Shown one piece after another: positions 18,091 through 26,652 of a stretch of 64,000 nt of DNA. The position numbers and the translations under genes are program-made. The number at the start of each line of letters is the position of its first letter. Positions within the stretch are counted from its first letter, which is position 1. The notes beneath the pieces are model-generated. The model searched no databases and was not told the DNA's origin. It was given only the letters and a program-made list of their open reading frames with translations. Origin of the DNA: Cloacibacterium normanense. Lineage in GTDB: Bacteria; Bacteroidota; Bacteroidia; Flavobacteriales; Weeksellaceae. The stretch covers positions 472,145-536,144 of the forward strand of contig NZ_PTPZ01000001.1 in NCBI RefSeq assembly GCF_002943105.1. Reading direction: 5' to 3'.

Positions 18091-20214
18091 TTACAAAATC
18101 ATCGTCAACTGTATCCTCTTTCTCGCTTCATCAATTTCCAGAACTTTTACCTGAACATGCTGATGCAGTTTTACCACTTCATTTACATCAGAGACAAAAC
18201 CATCTTTCAGTTGAGAAATGTGGACCAAACCACTTTCTTTAATGCCAACATCTACAAAACAACCAAAAGCGGTAATATTGTTCACAATTCCGGGTAAAAT
18301 CATTCCTACATGCAAGTCTTTGATGGTTTTTACATTTCGGTCAAACTCGAAGACTTTAGCAGATTTTCTAGGGTCGAGTCCGGGTTTCAAAAGCTCTTTC
18401 AGAATATCTTTAATTCCCAGAATTCCGATGTCTTCGGTAATATATTTTTCTGGATTAATTTGGTCAATTTTCTCTTTATTGGCAATCAATTCTTTGGTTT
18501 TTAAACCCAAATCTTTCGCCATTTGTTCTACAATTTTGTAAGCTTCAGGATGAACTGCCGAATTATCCAACGGATTTTTAGCATTTTTAATCCTTACGAA
18601 AGCTGCCGCTTGTTGATACGCTTTTTCCCCTAATCTTGGTACTTTTTTCAAATCTTTTCTGGACGTGAAAGCGCCATTTTCTGCTCTGTAATTCACAATG
18701 TTTTCTGCCATTTTTTCGCCAATTCCAGAAACGTAGGAGAGGAGTGATTTACTTGCGGTATTCAGGTTGATTCCCACAGAGTTTACACAAGAAATCACGG
18801 TATTGTCTAGTTTTTCCTTGAGTTTAGTCTGGTCAACATCGTGCTGATATTGCCCAACTCCAATGGATTTTGGGTCTATTTTTACGAGTTCAGCCAATGG
18901 ATCAGAAAGTCTTCTGCCAATAGAAACTGCACCACGAACCGTCACATCATAATTCGGGAATTCTTCTCTTGCAATTTTACTCGCAGAATACACAGAAGCG
19001 CCCGCTTCGGAAATCACAAAAACCTGCAAATCTCTGTCAAAACCAATTTTTTTGATGAACTGCTCCGTTTCTCTACTTGCCGTTCCGTTTCCTATGGAAA
19101 TCGCTTCTATGTGGCAAGAATTTACGAGAGATTTTATCTTTTTCATTGCCATTCCCGTTTCGTTTTGTGGAGCATGTGGAAAAATGGTTTCGTTGTGTAA
19201 AATATCGCCTTTTTCGTCCAAACAAACTACTTTACAGCCTGTTCTATAACCTGGATCAATCGCTAAAATTCGCTTTTCACCGAGTGGAGCAGCCAATAAT
19301 AATTGTTGAAGATTTTCTGCAAAAACGTCAATCGCTTTTTGGTCGGCTTTTTCTTTGGCTTCCTGCAAAGTTTCGTTAGAAATGGCAGGTTCCAACAATC
19401 TTTTGTAAGCATCTGCAATGGCTAATGCTATGTGTTGGGCGCAATCGTTTTGGCTTTTAATCACGGCATTTTCCATGATTTCTAAAGCTTCTTCTTTTTC
19501 TACTGAAACCGAAACCTTTACAAAACTCTCGTTTTCTGCTCTCAACATAGCGAGAAGTCTGTGAGAAGGTGTTCTGTTCAATGGTTCTTGCCAATCAAAA
19601 TATTGGGAGAATTTCTGTGCTTCTTCTTCGTCTTTTTTGGTTTTTACCACTTTTGTAGTAATCACCGCTTTTCTTTGGAATAATCTTCTCAGATTTTTAC
19701 GGATGTAGAGATTTTCATTGAGCCATTCTGCGATAATATCTCTTGCACCTTGCAAGGCTTCGTCTTCATTAGCAACATCTTTGTTCAAATATTTGGAAGC
19801 GAGATATTCTACATCATCCGATTTTTGAGACATAATGATTTTTGCCAAAGGTTCTAAACCTTTTTCACGCGCAGTATCTGCTTTGGTTTTCTTGCGTTTT
19901 TTGTACGGAAGATAAAGGTCTTTCAGTTCTTGTAAATCAAAACTTTGAGTAATTTTCTGTTGAAGTTCAGGCGTGAGCGCATTCTGTTCTTCTATCGATT
20001 TTAAAATGCTTTCTTTACGTTTTACAATTTCATCAAAACTTTTATTGAGTTTAAAAATGTTTTCGATGGCAACTTCATCAAGATTGCCAGTTTTATCCTT
20101 TCTATAACGCGCTATGAAAGGAATAGTGCAGTCTTCAGCAAGCAACTGAAGCGTGTTTTCTATGCTTTTGGTGGGGATTTGTAAACGTTCTTGGATGTAT
20201 TGTTCTACGGTCAT
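18091..20214 (-). CDS. tex: Tex family RNA-binding transcription accessory protein
   Basis: 707 residues from the ATG at 20214 ('MTVEQYIQERL'). The frame is open for 74 more codons upstream, but those translate a palindromic repeat and match no Tex N-terminus. Domains in order: Tex N-terminal helical region (about 1-250), YqgF-like RNase H fold ('RILAIDPGYRTGCKVV', about 320-450), helix-hairpin-helix ('VSGIGEKMAENIVNYRAENG'), and a C-terminal S1 domain ('GMILPGIVNNITAFGCFVDVG'). Tex binds RNA and is tied to transcription fidelity and stress in other bacteria. Slightly shorter than the E. coli protein, normal for Bacteroidota. Confidence 0.93.
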   Translation of the reverse strand: MTVEQYIQERLQIPTKSIENTLQLLAEDCTIPFIARYRKDKTGNLDEVAIENIFKLNKSFDEIVKRKESILKSIEEQNALTPELQQKITQSFDLQELKDLYLPYKKRKKTKADTAREKGLEPLAKIIMSQKSDDVEYLASKYLNKDVANEDEALQGARDIIAEWLNENLYIRKNLRRLFQRKAVITTKVVKTKKDEEEAQKFSQYFDWQEPLNRTPSHRLLAMLRAENESFVKVSVSVEKEEALEIMENAVIKSQNDCAQHIALAIADAYKRLLEPAISNETLQEAKEKADQKAIDVFAENLQQLLLAAPLGEKRILAIDPGYRTGCKVVCLDEKGDILHNETIFPHAPQNETGMAMKKIKSLVNSCHIEAISIGNGTASRETEQFIKKIGFDRDLQVFVISEAGASVYSASKIAREEFPNYDVTVRGAVSIGRRLSDPLAELVKIDPKSIGVGQYQHDVDQTKLKEKLDNTVISCVNSVGINLNTASKSLLSYVSGIGEKMAENIVNYRAENGAFTSRKDLKKVPRLGEKAYQQAAAFVRIKNAKNPLDNSAVHPEAYKIVEQMAKDLGLKTKELIANKEKIDQINPEKYITEDIGILGIKDILKELLKPGLDPRKSAKVFEFDRNVKTIKDLHVGMILPGIVNNITAFGCFVDVGIKESGLVHISQLKDGFVSDVNEVVKLHQHVQVKVLEIDEARKRIQLTMIL

Positions 20215-20324
20215 TTTCTCAATTTTCGAAGTGCTAAAATACGAGGGATTTATGGAATAATCAATTTTTGGGTGTCCTGTTTTGTCCACTTTTGACCAGT
20301 TTTGTCCACAATGCTTTTTTTTCC

Positions 20325-20406
20325 TTCGAGACTTCTTCGATAGAAGTGTTGGTATTCTTCGGAAAAAGGGGGTAGTTTTCCGAAGGTGACTCGAACAAGA
20401 CTCGAA
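20325..20406. repeat. Nested inverted repeat upstream of tex
   Basis: An inner perfect 10-bp hairpin, CTTCGGAAAA (20357-20366) with its complement (20376-20385), sits inside an outer 16-bp inverted repeat with two mismatches (20325-20340 with 20391-20406, 'TTCGAG-CTT-TTCGA'). Just outside (20278-20320) 'TTTTGTCCAC' occurs twice. It resembles in layout the element at 45.35-45.43 kb. Function unknown. Confidence 0.6.
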
Positions 20407-20584
20407 GAAGAGTAAGAGAATTATTTTTTTAGACAAAAAAATCTCTAGTTATAAAAATCATCCAACAATCAACTTTGGGTGGCTGTTTTTTATTAATTTT
20501 ACTCAAAACTAATAAGGTCTAAGAAATACCAACTGATTTTTAACGAATAGTACAATTTTTGCTGTGGATTGTAAATCTGAGTAA

Positions 20585-20618
20585 GCTGTCTCAAAGTCAG
20601 GAGACTTTGCGCAGCGGG
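20585..20618 (+). repeat. REP-like palindrome, copy 1
   Basis: GCTG-tct-CAAAGTC-agga-GACTTTG-cg-CAGC followed by GGG: a 7-bp inner stem, a small mismatch, a 4-bp outer stem and a G-rich foot. Bases 20549-20600 are also a close direct repeat of 23672-23722. With the rest of 20437-20749 this stretch shows no gene. Confidence 0.75.
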
Positions 20619-20749
20619 TGGAAGGAAAATATTCCCCCAAATTTTCAAGAGATCATTCCAAGAATTTATGTCTCACAAAACCCAACACAATCTTAAATAA
20701 AAAATAGCCTTGTGTCAGATTAAATCGTAGCTAATACATGTAAAATCTA

Positions 20750-21166
20750 CTATTTTTTTAATATCCAATGATTGGTTAAATTAAGATTCCAATTTTTAAT
20801 CTTACCTATTTTTGCTGAATCTTCTTTTGAAAAAACATAACAATTAAAATACATAATACTATCTCCTTTTATTATAAAGCACTTATTTGTGTTTGGAATT
20901 TTTTTTAAATAAGTTCCATTTTTAATATTTTTGAAAATCATATCAGAATTCCTAATGCTAATCCCATCATCTTTTGAATTAGAATGTATATCTATTGATA
21001 AAACACCTCCTTTTATTGGTGTGGCATCATAGATTGTTCCACTAATTTCTTTAGGAAAGTAATCTGTTTTCATATTATTAATGAAAAAATTTGAATTCAA
21101 ATAATTATATAAAATTATTCCAATTAATAACAAAGTAAAAGTTATGTATATTCTTGTTTGTTTCAT
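20750..21166 (-). CDS. Hypothetical single-pass membrane protein
   Basis: 138 residues from the ATG at 21166 ('MKQTRIYITFTLLLIGIILY'); the open frame reaches to 21229 but the shorter form starts right at the membrane helix (about 5-22). The rest is predicted outside the cytoplasm: 'ISGTIYDATPIKGGVLSIDI' and 'MIFKNIKNGTYLKKIPN' look like a small beta-barrel or beta-sandwich domain; two Cys are in 'NKCFIIKG' and 'YFNCYVF'. No family recognised. It lies alone between REP-like repeats on the opposite strand to pfkA, so it may be accessory. Codon pattern looks coding, but confidence is moderate. Confidence 0.6.
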   Translation of the reverse strand: MKQTRIYITFTLLLIGIILYNYLNSNFFINNMKTDYFPKEISGTIYDATPIKGGVLSIDIHSNSKDDGISIRNSDMIFKNIKNGTYLKKIPNTNKCFIIKGDSIMYFNCYVFSKEDSAKIGKIKNWNLNLTNHWILKK

Positions 21167-21318
21167 ATTAATTAACGTACTACGCTTCAAAGAAATTTTG
21201 ACATTTTGGAATAAATCCTTAATGAGCATTTCAGATTATAAACTTAGTAATTTTTGTTGAAAATACAACGGTCTTCTTTTTGATATTGAACCACATATAG
21301 TGGCTTATCAACTTCACT

Positions 21319-21345
21319 TTGCAAGCTTTACAACTTTGAGCAATG
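21319..21345 (-). repeat. REP-like palindrome, degenerate copy 2
   Basis: On the minus strand reads GCTCAAAGTTG followed by a decayed right arm. Same family as the copies at 20.6, 22.9 and 23.6 kb. The 78-codon open frame over it (21231-21467) is judged non-coding. Confidence 0.5.
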
Positions 21346-21478
21346 ATAAAAAGCAACAAATGAATTTCGGAAATGGAGAAATAAACCAAATACATTATAC
21401 CCTTTAATTTTAAAATAATACTGTCAAAAATCATTAGAATATCTTCATAAAAACAAATTATAAACAAAAATATAATGG

Positions 21479-21486
21479 TAAATTTG
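21479..21486 (+). promoter_or_regulatory. -7 promoter element for pfkA
   Basis: TAAATTTG matches TAnnTTTG, about 65 bases before the ATG, implying a leader of roughly 60 bases. Confidence 0.5.
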
Positions 21487-21551
21487 AAAAATATTTAAAA
21501 ACAATGATTTCAACAGAAGTGTTGATGAAATAGATAAGAAATTATATTAAA

Positions 21552-22646
21552 ATGAAAAGAGTATTAGTAGCAACAGGAGGTGGAGATTGCCCAGGATTAA
21601 ATGCGGTAATGAGAGGGGTGGTAAAAAGAGCATCCCAAGAAAAAGATTGGGAAGTGGTAGGTAGCATCAATGCGTATGACGGAATTTTAAAAGAACCCAC
21701 AGAAATTATGGTTTTAGATGATAAAACCGTAGCAGGAATTCATAAAGATGGTGGAACAATTATAGGAACTACCAACAAAGGTGGGCCTTTTGCTTGGCCT
21801 TACAAAAATAAAGATGGAGTTTGGGAAGCGGTAGACAGATCAGATGAAATGATTCGCAAACTGCAATATTTAGGCGTAGATGCCGTAATCAGTATTGGTG
21901 GTGATGGCTCGCAAAGAATTTCTCAACAATTATACGAAAAAGGACTCAACATTATTGGTGTTCCAAAAACCATTGATAACGATTTGTCTGCTACAGATTT
22001 TACTTTTGGTTTCCAGACTGCTGTACAAATTGCAACAGAAGCGGTAGACAGATTGGTCACTACTGCTGCAAGCCACAACAGAGTTTTGGTACTGGAAGTA
22101 ATGGGAAGATATGCCGGTTGGATTGCTCTTCACGCTGCTATTGCAGGTGGTGCAGAAGTTTGTCTGATTCCAGAAATTCCTTATGACATCGAAAAAGTAG
22201 TGAAAAAACTCAACAGCAGATTCAATAAAGGAAAAGGAAATGCCATTGTAGTAATAGCAGAAGGGGCAATTCCGAAAGGTGGAAGCCTGCTTTCTGAAGT
22301 AAGTGATGAGGTAGGATACGAAAATGTAAGATTAGGAGGGGTGGCTCATAAATTGGTTCACGATTTGAAATCTATTGGTTTTGAGGCAGATATGCGCGAA
22401 ACGGTTTTAGGACACTTACAAAGAGGAGGAACGCCAACTGCTTATGATAGAATTTTGGCAACGCAATTTGGGGTAAAAGCATTCGAAATGGTGCTCAACG
22501 AAGAATACGGAAAAATGGTAGCTTATCGCCATCCAAATATTATTGCGGTACCATTCAAAGAAGCGATAGACCGTCCAAATTTTGTAGACCCTAATTGCGA
22601 TATGGTAAAAACCGCAAAAGGTGTAGGAATTAGCTTTGGGGATTAA
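21552..22646 (+). CDS. pfkA: 6-phosphofructokinase
   Basis: Phosphorylates fructose 6-phosphate in glycolysis; cytosolic. 364 residues. Seen: 'GGGDCPGLNAVMRG' phosphate loop at 9-22, 'IGGDGS' at 115-120, 'PKTIDND' at 138-144 (catalytic Asp), 'EVMGRYAGWIA', and 'LGHLQRGGTPTAYDRIL' near 290. The phosphodonor markers are mixed: the Gly of GGDG (E. coli Gly104 position) favours ATP, while Lys139 (E. coli Gly124 position) is usual in PPi enzymes. The Gly plus Lys combination is known from ATP-using actinobacterial-type enzymes, so ATP is likely. Own promoter element and terminator; single gene. Confidence 0.93.
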   Translation: MKRVLVATGGGDCPGLNAVMRGVVKRASQEKDWEVVGSINAYDGILKEPTEIMVLDDKTVAGIHKDGGTIIGTTNKGGPFAWPYKNKDGVWEAVDRSDEMIRKLQYLGVDAVISIGGDGSQRISQQLYEKGLNIIGVPKTIDNDLSATDFTFGFQTAVQIATEAVDRLVTTAASHNRVLVLEVMGRYAGWIALHAAIAGGAEVCLIPEIPYDIEKVVKKLNSRFNKGKGNAIVVIAEGAIPKGGSLLSEVSDEVGYENVRLGGVAHKLVHDLKSIGFEADMRETVLGHLQRGGTPTAYDRILATQFGVKAFEMVLNEEYGKMVAYRHPNIIAVPFKEAIDRPNFVDPNCDMVKTAKGVGISFGD

Positions 22647-22674
22647 TTAAGATTTTATTTTATTAACTGAAATA

Positions 22675-22715
22675 AAAGCCAACTTCAAGAAAATGAAGCT
22701 GGCTTTAGTTTTTTT
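22675..22715 (+). terminator. Intrinsic terminator after pfkA
   Basis: AAAGCCA-a-CTTC pairs with GAAG-c-TGGCTTT over an 8-base loop, followed by a T-run. Confidence 0.85.
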
Positions 22716-22890
22716 AGAGACTATCAAGTAAAGGCATTCTATGGCAAAAACCAAATAAAAATATAAAAATTTTAAGATGCAAATTTGTAAGTATTGACAA
22801 AAGGAGATTCTCTGCTAATAACAGCAAAAGCTCTGCTTACAATTTTGCATTTTATATTATTTAATACCAAGAGCGTATGTTTGCCTTCAT

Positions 22891-22924
22891 CCCCCGCTGC
22901 GCAAAGTTTGCAACTTTGAGCAAT
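22891..22924 (-). repeat. REP-like palindrome, copy 3 (inverted)
   Basis: CCCCCGCTGCG-CAAAGTTTGCAACTTTG-AGC on the plus strand: reverse orientation of copies 1 and 4, with stem CAAAGTT/AACTTTG and the same GCGGGGG foot. It lies about 100 bases upstream of the transposase. No gene is seen in the rest of 22716-23020. Confidence 0.75.
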
Positions 22925-23020
22925 GCTAAAATATAAAAACTAATAACCAAGAAAACTTAAGTAAAAACAATCACACATAGTAGAAGTCAGTTATATTGAG
23001 CAATAATAAAAAATAAAAAA

Positions 23021-23596
23021 ATGAAAGAAGGCTATACCATAAAAGACCAAGAAAAACCCCACTTTATTACGTGTACAGTAGTAGATTGGGTAGATGTTTT
23101 CACAAGAAAGGTTTATAGAGATATAGTAATTTCATCATTAGAATATTGCATAAAAGAAAAGGGAATGATATTATATGGTTACGTAATAATGAGTAACCAT
23201 ATCCATTTAATTGTTCAATCTAAAGAAGGTAAACTATCAGATTTGATTAGAGATTTTAAAAAGTTTACCGCAAAAAATATTTTAGAAGCCATACAAACAG
23301 AACCTGAAAGTAGAAGAGAATGGACGCTAGATTTATTCAGAAAAGCAACAGAAAGCCATTTAAGAAATAAGAATTACCAGTTTTGGCAATATGGCAATCA
23401 TGCTGAAGAAATTTATACATTACGTTTTATGTGGGATAAGTTAAATTACATACACCTAAATCCTATAAGAGCAGGTATTGTAGAAAAAGCCCAACATTAT
23501 GTTTATTCATCTGCGAGTAATTATGTAACAGGCAAAGGGTTATTAGATGTTGAATTGGCGGATAACCCAGTAATTGATACAAGCAAAACAAATTAA
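23021..23596 (+). CDS. REP-associated tyrosine transposase (RAYT, Y1/HUH family)
   Basis: 191 residues. HUH single-strand nuclease of the IS200-like Y1 transposase family: 'KPHFITCTVVDWVDVFTR' N-terminal strand, the metal-binding 'MSNHIHLIVQ' (HxH) motif near residue 70, and 'NYIHLNPIRAGIVEKAQHYVYSSA' at the C-terminus, typical of RAYT proteins, with candidate catalytic Tyr residues there. RAYTs are domesticated transposases that act on REP palindromes. Here matching REP-like palindromes lie about 100 bases upstream (inverted) and 30 bases downstream (direct), which supports the assignment. It carries no terminal inverted repeats of its own that I can see. Confidence 0.9.
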   Translation: MKEGYTIKDQEKPHFITCTVVDWVDVFTRKVYRDIVISSLEYCIKEKGMILYGYVIMSNHIHLIVQSKEGKLSDLIRDFKKFTAKNILEAIQTEPESRREWTLDLFRKATESHLRNKNYQFWQYGNHAEEIYTLRFMWDKLNYIHLNPIRAGIVEKAQHYVYSSASNYVTGKGLLDVELADNPVIDTSKTN

Positions 23597-23627
23597 TTTT
23601 GTAAATAAAGAATTGATGATGAATAGA

Positions 23628-23661
23628 CTGGCACAAAGTCAGGAGACTTTGCGCAGCGGGG
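23628..23661 (+). repeat. REP-like palindrome, copy 4
   Basis: CTG-gca-CAAAGTC-agga-GACTTTG-cg-CAGCGGGGG, nearly identical to copy 1, 31 bases after the RAYT stop codon. Confidence 0.8.
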
Positions 23662-23706
23662 GCAACGGGGGTAGTATAATTTTTGCTTGGATTGTAAATC
23701 TAAATC

Positions 23707-23733
23707 AGCTGGCACAAAGTCAGTAGATTTTCG
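23707..23733 (+). repeat. REP-like palindrome, decayed copy 5
   Basis: AGCTGGCACAAAGTCAG is intact but the right arm has changed (GATTTTCG), so the stem no longer closes. It shares its 5' flank with copy 1. Confidence 0.6.
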
Positions 23734-23741
23734 CTTATCGT

Positions 23742-23998
23742 GTCACGGATTAGAAATCCGCCTTTACTTTGTATTCTATAAAAAGAACTAAATTTATTCA
23801 AAGAAAAGCAGAGGTGAACTATGAAATCCGCAAAGCTCATAGGCTTATATGACGCATTAGTCCTCTGCATTCTCTTTGATAACCGTTGAATGACTTTAGA
23901 TAGAATGATAGATTTTCAGATCTAATAAAGGCTTTAGAGACATTCAACACTTTTTGTTTCACTAAATACAAAGTAAAGGCGGATTTCTAATCCGTGAC
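23742..23998. repeat. 257-bp element with perfect 34-bp inverted arms
   Basis: Bases 23742-23775 and 23965-23998 are exact reverse complements (34 of 34). The 189-base interior contains two further complementary pairs: TCAAAGA/GCAGAGG (near 23798-23814) with CCTCTGC/TCTTTGA (near 23861-23879), and GTTGAATG (23885-23892) with CATTCAAC (23941-23948). It has no open frame of note. The arm contains 'CGGATTTCTAATCCG', itself a small palindrome, a version of which recurs at 61.66 kb. Could be a MITE-like mobile element or a folded RNA. Confidence 0.75.
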
Positions 23999-24009
23999 TT
24001 TAAGTACAA

Positions 24010-24068
24010 CAATTTTCCTCCCATGGTAACTGAGCTTGCCGAAGTCAGGGTCGGGGAAAAGAAAATTG
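24010..24068. repeat. Dispersed inverted repeat (CAATTTTC ... GAAAATTG)
   Basis: Arms CAATTTTC and GAAAATTG enclose 'GGTAACTGAGCTTGCCGAAG'. A close relative lies at 27520-27595 and a partial one at 48804-48849, all with the GAGC...CGAAGTC core widespread in flavobacterial spacers. Confidence 0.6.
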
Positions 24069-24451
24069 TTTATGTTGAAGCTATAGATGAGCATAAAAAT
24101 CCGATGTCATAGGTTTCTAATCCATTACCTTTAAAAACACTAAATTGTACAGTTCTTAATAACCTCGTCAAGACTCCAAAATCACCACTGTCCGGGGCTA
24201 GTTTTATAATCGAAATTATTCACACTGCCAAAGAGAGAGGTCTTCGTATTCCAAAACGTATTATTTAATGGGTTACGTCTCAGTATTCCTTATTTTCTAT
24301 ATTTGAATATAAGGTAAGATGCATTCCTTGCAAAGGGGTACAGCTTTATGCGTTACCCCATTATAGTAATAGAATACAGTTAGTAAACACTCTCATTAAA
24401 CACACTCTCAGTTTAGTAATTAAAACCTAGAAATAATGAGCACAATACTAA
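24069..24451. other. Gene-free stretch with small hairpins
   Basis: No credible gene. Seen: a decayed 'TTTCTAATCC' repeat near 24112, a TATATTTG promoter-like octamer at 24298-24305, and a hairpin with GGGGTA and TACCCC arms near 24337-24361. A short transcript from this octamer is conceivable but unsupported. Confidence 0.4.
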
Positions 24452-24478
24452 ATACAAAACCCTACATCAAGTAGGGTT
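24452..24478 (-). terminator. Intrinsic terminator of the catalase operon
   Basis: AACCCTAC pairs with GTAGGGTT over a 5-base loop; on the minus strand it is followed by TTTGTATTT. It lies 19 bases after the catalase stop codon. Confidence 0.75.
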
Positions 24479-24496
24479 CTATTTAGATATTTTAAT

Positions 24497-26635
24497 TTAT
24501 GCAGGAACTTTTGGATCTTCCTCTCGTTCCCAAAATCGATGCTTTTGGATAGCACTTACAAAACCATCAAGATTCCCATCCGTTACTACTCCGTTGGTCG
24601 GTAATTCTATCTGTGGAATCGCTTTAAGTAATAATTCTGCAGCATCCACATCTGCACCAATCGGCTTACAGTGTTTGAAGGCTTCCGCTACAAAATGCAG
24701 GGCATCCGCATTCGAAGAAAGTGAAGCAACACTCTCTCCGCCTGCAATATAAACTGCATCGAAAACTACGGACGCTGCCGTTAGGAGGCTTTCACAAACG
24801 GGATACATATCACCACTTTTTGTAGTGACAAATCCATGTTTTGGGGCAATGATATTCACTACGGCGTCCATATCGCAAAGTTGTTTTTTAATTTCTGTAA
24901 AAGCGGTGTCATTTACGCCATCTGCAGTCAGAAGGGCAATTCTTCTTGCTTTGATGTTGGTAGGTAATTTATCAGCTTGGCTTACAGCTGGAGATTTATC
25001 TATAGGGAGTTTATTACTAAATGAATAAAATTCTTCCAGATTTCCGTCCGCAGGAATACTTCCTGTAATAGGCTGCGGAAGTTTTTGTGGAGTCAGGCCA
25101 AGATGATTTCCAACGATGGTGGCCAATTCTACACTCACTTCCAAAAGCATGTTGACGACTCTTTGGCGAATCGGAACCCATTTTACTTTTCCGAGTTCAA
25201 AGGAAAACGCATTTTGAATATGTCGCTTCTCATGAGGGGTCATACTATTATAAAATAGAGCAGGTTGACTGAAATGGTCAAAGAAACTCTGGCTTCTTTT
25301 CCTAATTTTTGACGAATCCACACGTTCATTGAAAGAATGAAATCCACCTTCCTTCATCATCGCTTGGAAAGGACAGCCTCCGCCAATCGAATTGGGATGG
25401 TAATGTGCTTTACCTTTGTTAACCTGCATTCTGTGCATGCCGTCACGCTGATTATTGGTAATTTCGTGGATGGATTTGTTGATGGGGATTTCGTGGAAAT
25501 TAGGGCCTCCAAGCCTTGAAATCTGTGTATCGGTGTAGGAAAAAAGTCTACCTTGAAGCAAAGGATCATTGCTGAAATCAATTCCCGGAACAATATGCCC
25601 AGGATGGAAGGCCACTTGCTCTGTCTCAGCAAAGAAATTATCAGGATTTCGGTTAAGGGTCATTTTTCCAATAATTTCTACGGGAACCATTTCTTCAGGA
25701 ACGATTTTAGTGGGATCCAATAAATCAAATGGGTATTTATGTTCATCTTCCTCTGGAATAATTTGTACGCCAAGTTCCCATTCAGGATAATGACCTGCTT
25801 CTATGGCTTCCCAAAGATCGCGACGGTGAAAATCGGTGTCTTTTCCCGCAATTCGCTGAGATTCGTCCCATGCCAATGAAAGTACTCCCTGCAAAGGTTT
25901 CCAATGAAATTTCACAAAATGAGATTTTCCTTCCTCATTAATAAATCTAAAGGTATGGATGCCGAAGCCTTCCATGGTTCGCAAACTCCTAGGAATAGCT
26001 CGGTCACTCATAAGCCACATAATGTTGTGCATGGATTCTGGCATAAGAGAGATAAAATCCCAAAAAGTATCATGAGCGGAAGCCGCTTGCGGAATTTCAT
26101 TGTCTGGTTCTGGCTTTACGGCATGTACAAGATCAGGAAATTTCATCGCATCCTGAATAAAAAATACAGGTGTATTATTGCCCACGAGATCATAAATCCC
26201 CTCTTGTGTATAGAACTTTACCGCAAAACCACGAATGTCACGGGGCATATCTGTCGAGCCTCTGCTTCCTGCAACAGTAGAAAAACGGGCAAAAACGGGC
26301 GTTTTATAAGAGGTATCATTTAAAAATTTTGCCTTGGTATATTTTCCCATAGGCTGATATAACTCGAAAAAACCATGGGCACCTGACCCTCTTGCATGTA
26401 CTATTCTTTCAGGGATTCTTTCGTGGTCGAAATGGGTAATTTTTTCTCTTAAGATAAAATCCTCAAGCAGAGTCGCGCCTCGTTCTCCGTCTTTCAATGA
26501 ATTTTGATCGTCATTGATTTTCAGTCCCTGGTTGGTCGTCATAAATTCTCCTTGGGTATCTGTGGTATATTGTGACAATTGTTCCTGTTTAGGATTTGCA
26601 CCGTTTTCAAAGGGTTCTTTTTCGTTAGGTTTCAT
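24497..26635 (-). CDS. katE: Large-subunit (clade II) catalase with C-terminal DJ-1/PfpI-like domain
   Basis: Breaks hydrogen peroxide to water and oxygen with heme. 712 residues, the length of large-subunit catalases. Catalytic His80 ('RIVHARGSGAHG'), Asn153 ('LVGNNTPVFF') and the proximal heme ligand Tyr367 ('LFSYTDTQISRLGGPNF') are all present. The C-terminal part (about 555-700, 'KARRIALLTADGVNDTAF', 'DAVYIAGGESVASL') is the class-I-glutamine-amidotransferase-like (DJ-1/PfpI) domain of HPII-type catalases. It is the second gene of an operon, 17 bases after a DUF892 gene, a pairing that fits stationary-phase or general stress defence. Confidence 0.95.
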   Translation of the reverse strand: MKPNEKEPFENGANPKQEQLSQYTTDTQGEFMTTNQGLKINDDQNSLKDGERGATLLEDFILREKITHFDHERIPERIVHARGSGAHGFFELYQPMGKYTKAKFLNDTSYKTPVFARFSTVAGSRGSTDMPRDIRGFAVKFYTQEGIYDLVGNNTPVFFIQDAMKFPDLVHAVKPEPDNEIPQAASAHDTFWDFISLMPESMHNIMWLMSDRAIPRSLRTMEGFGIHTFRFINEEGKSHFVKFHWKPLQGVLSLAWDESQRIAGKDTDFHRRDLWEAIEAGHYPEWELGVQIIPEEDEHKYPFDLLDPTKIVPEEMVPVEIIGKMTLNRNPDNFFAETEQVAFHPGHIVPGIDFSNDPLLQGRLFSYTDTQISRLGGPNFHEIPINKSIHEITNNQRDGMHRMQVNKGKAHYHPNSIGGGCPFQAMMKEGGFHSFNERVDSSKIRKRSQSFFDHFSQPALFYNSMTPHEKRHIQNAFSFELGKVKWVPIRQRVVNMLLEVSVELATIVGNHLGLTPQKLPQPITGSIPADGNLEEFYSFSNKLPIDKSPAVSQADKLPTNIKARRIALLTADGVNDTAFTEIKKQLCDMDAVVNIIAPKHGFVTTKSGDMYPVCESLLTAASVVFDAVYIAGGESVASLSSNADALHFVAEAFKHCKPIGADVDAAELLLKAIPQIELPTNGVVTDGNLDGFVSAIQKHRFWEREEDPKVPA

Positions 26636-26652
26636 AATTTTATTGTGAAAAG

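Noticed and set aside
20215..20436. 74-codon N-terminal extension of Tex
   Set aside because: Translates an inverted repeat and does not resemble any Tex start.
21231..21467. 78-codon minus-strand frame
   Set aside because: Spans a decayed REP copy and has no coding character.
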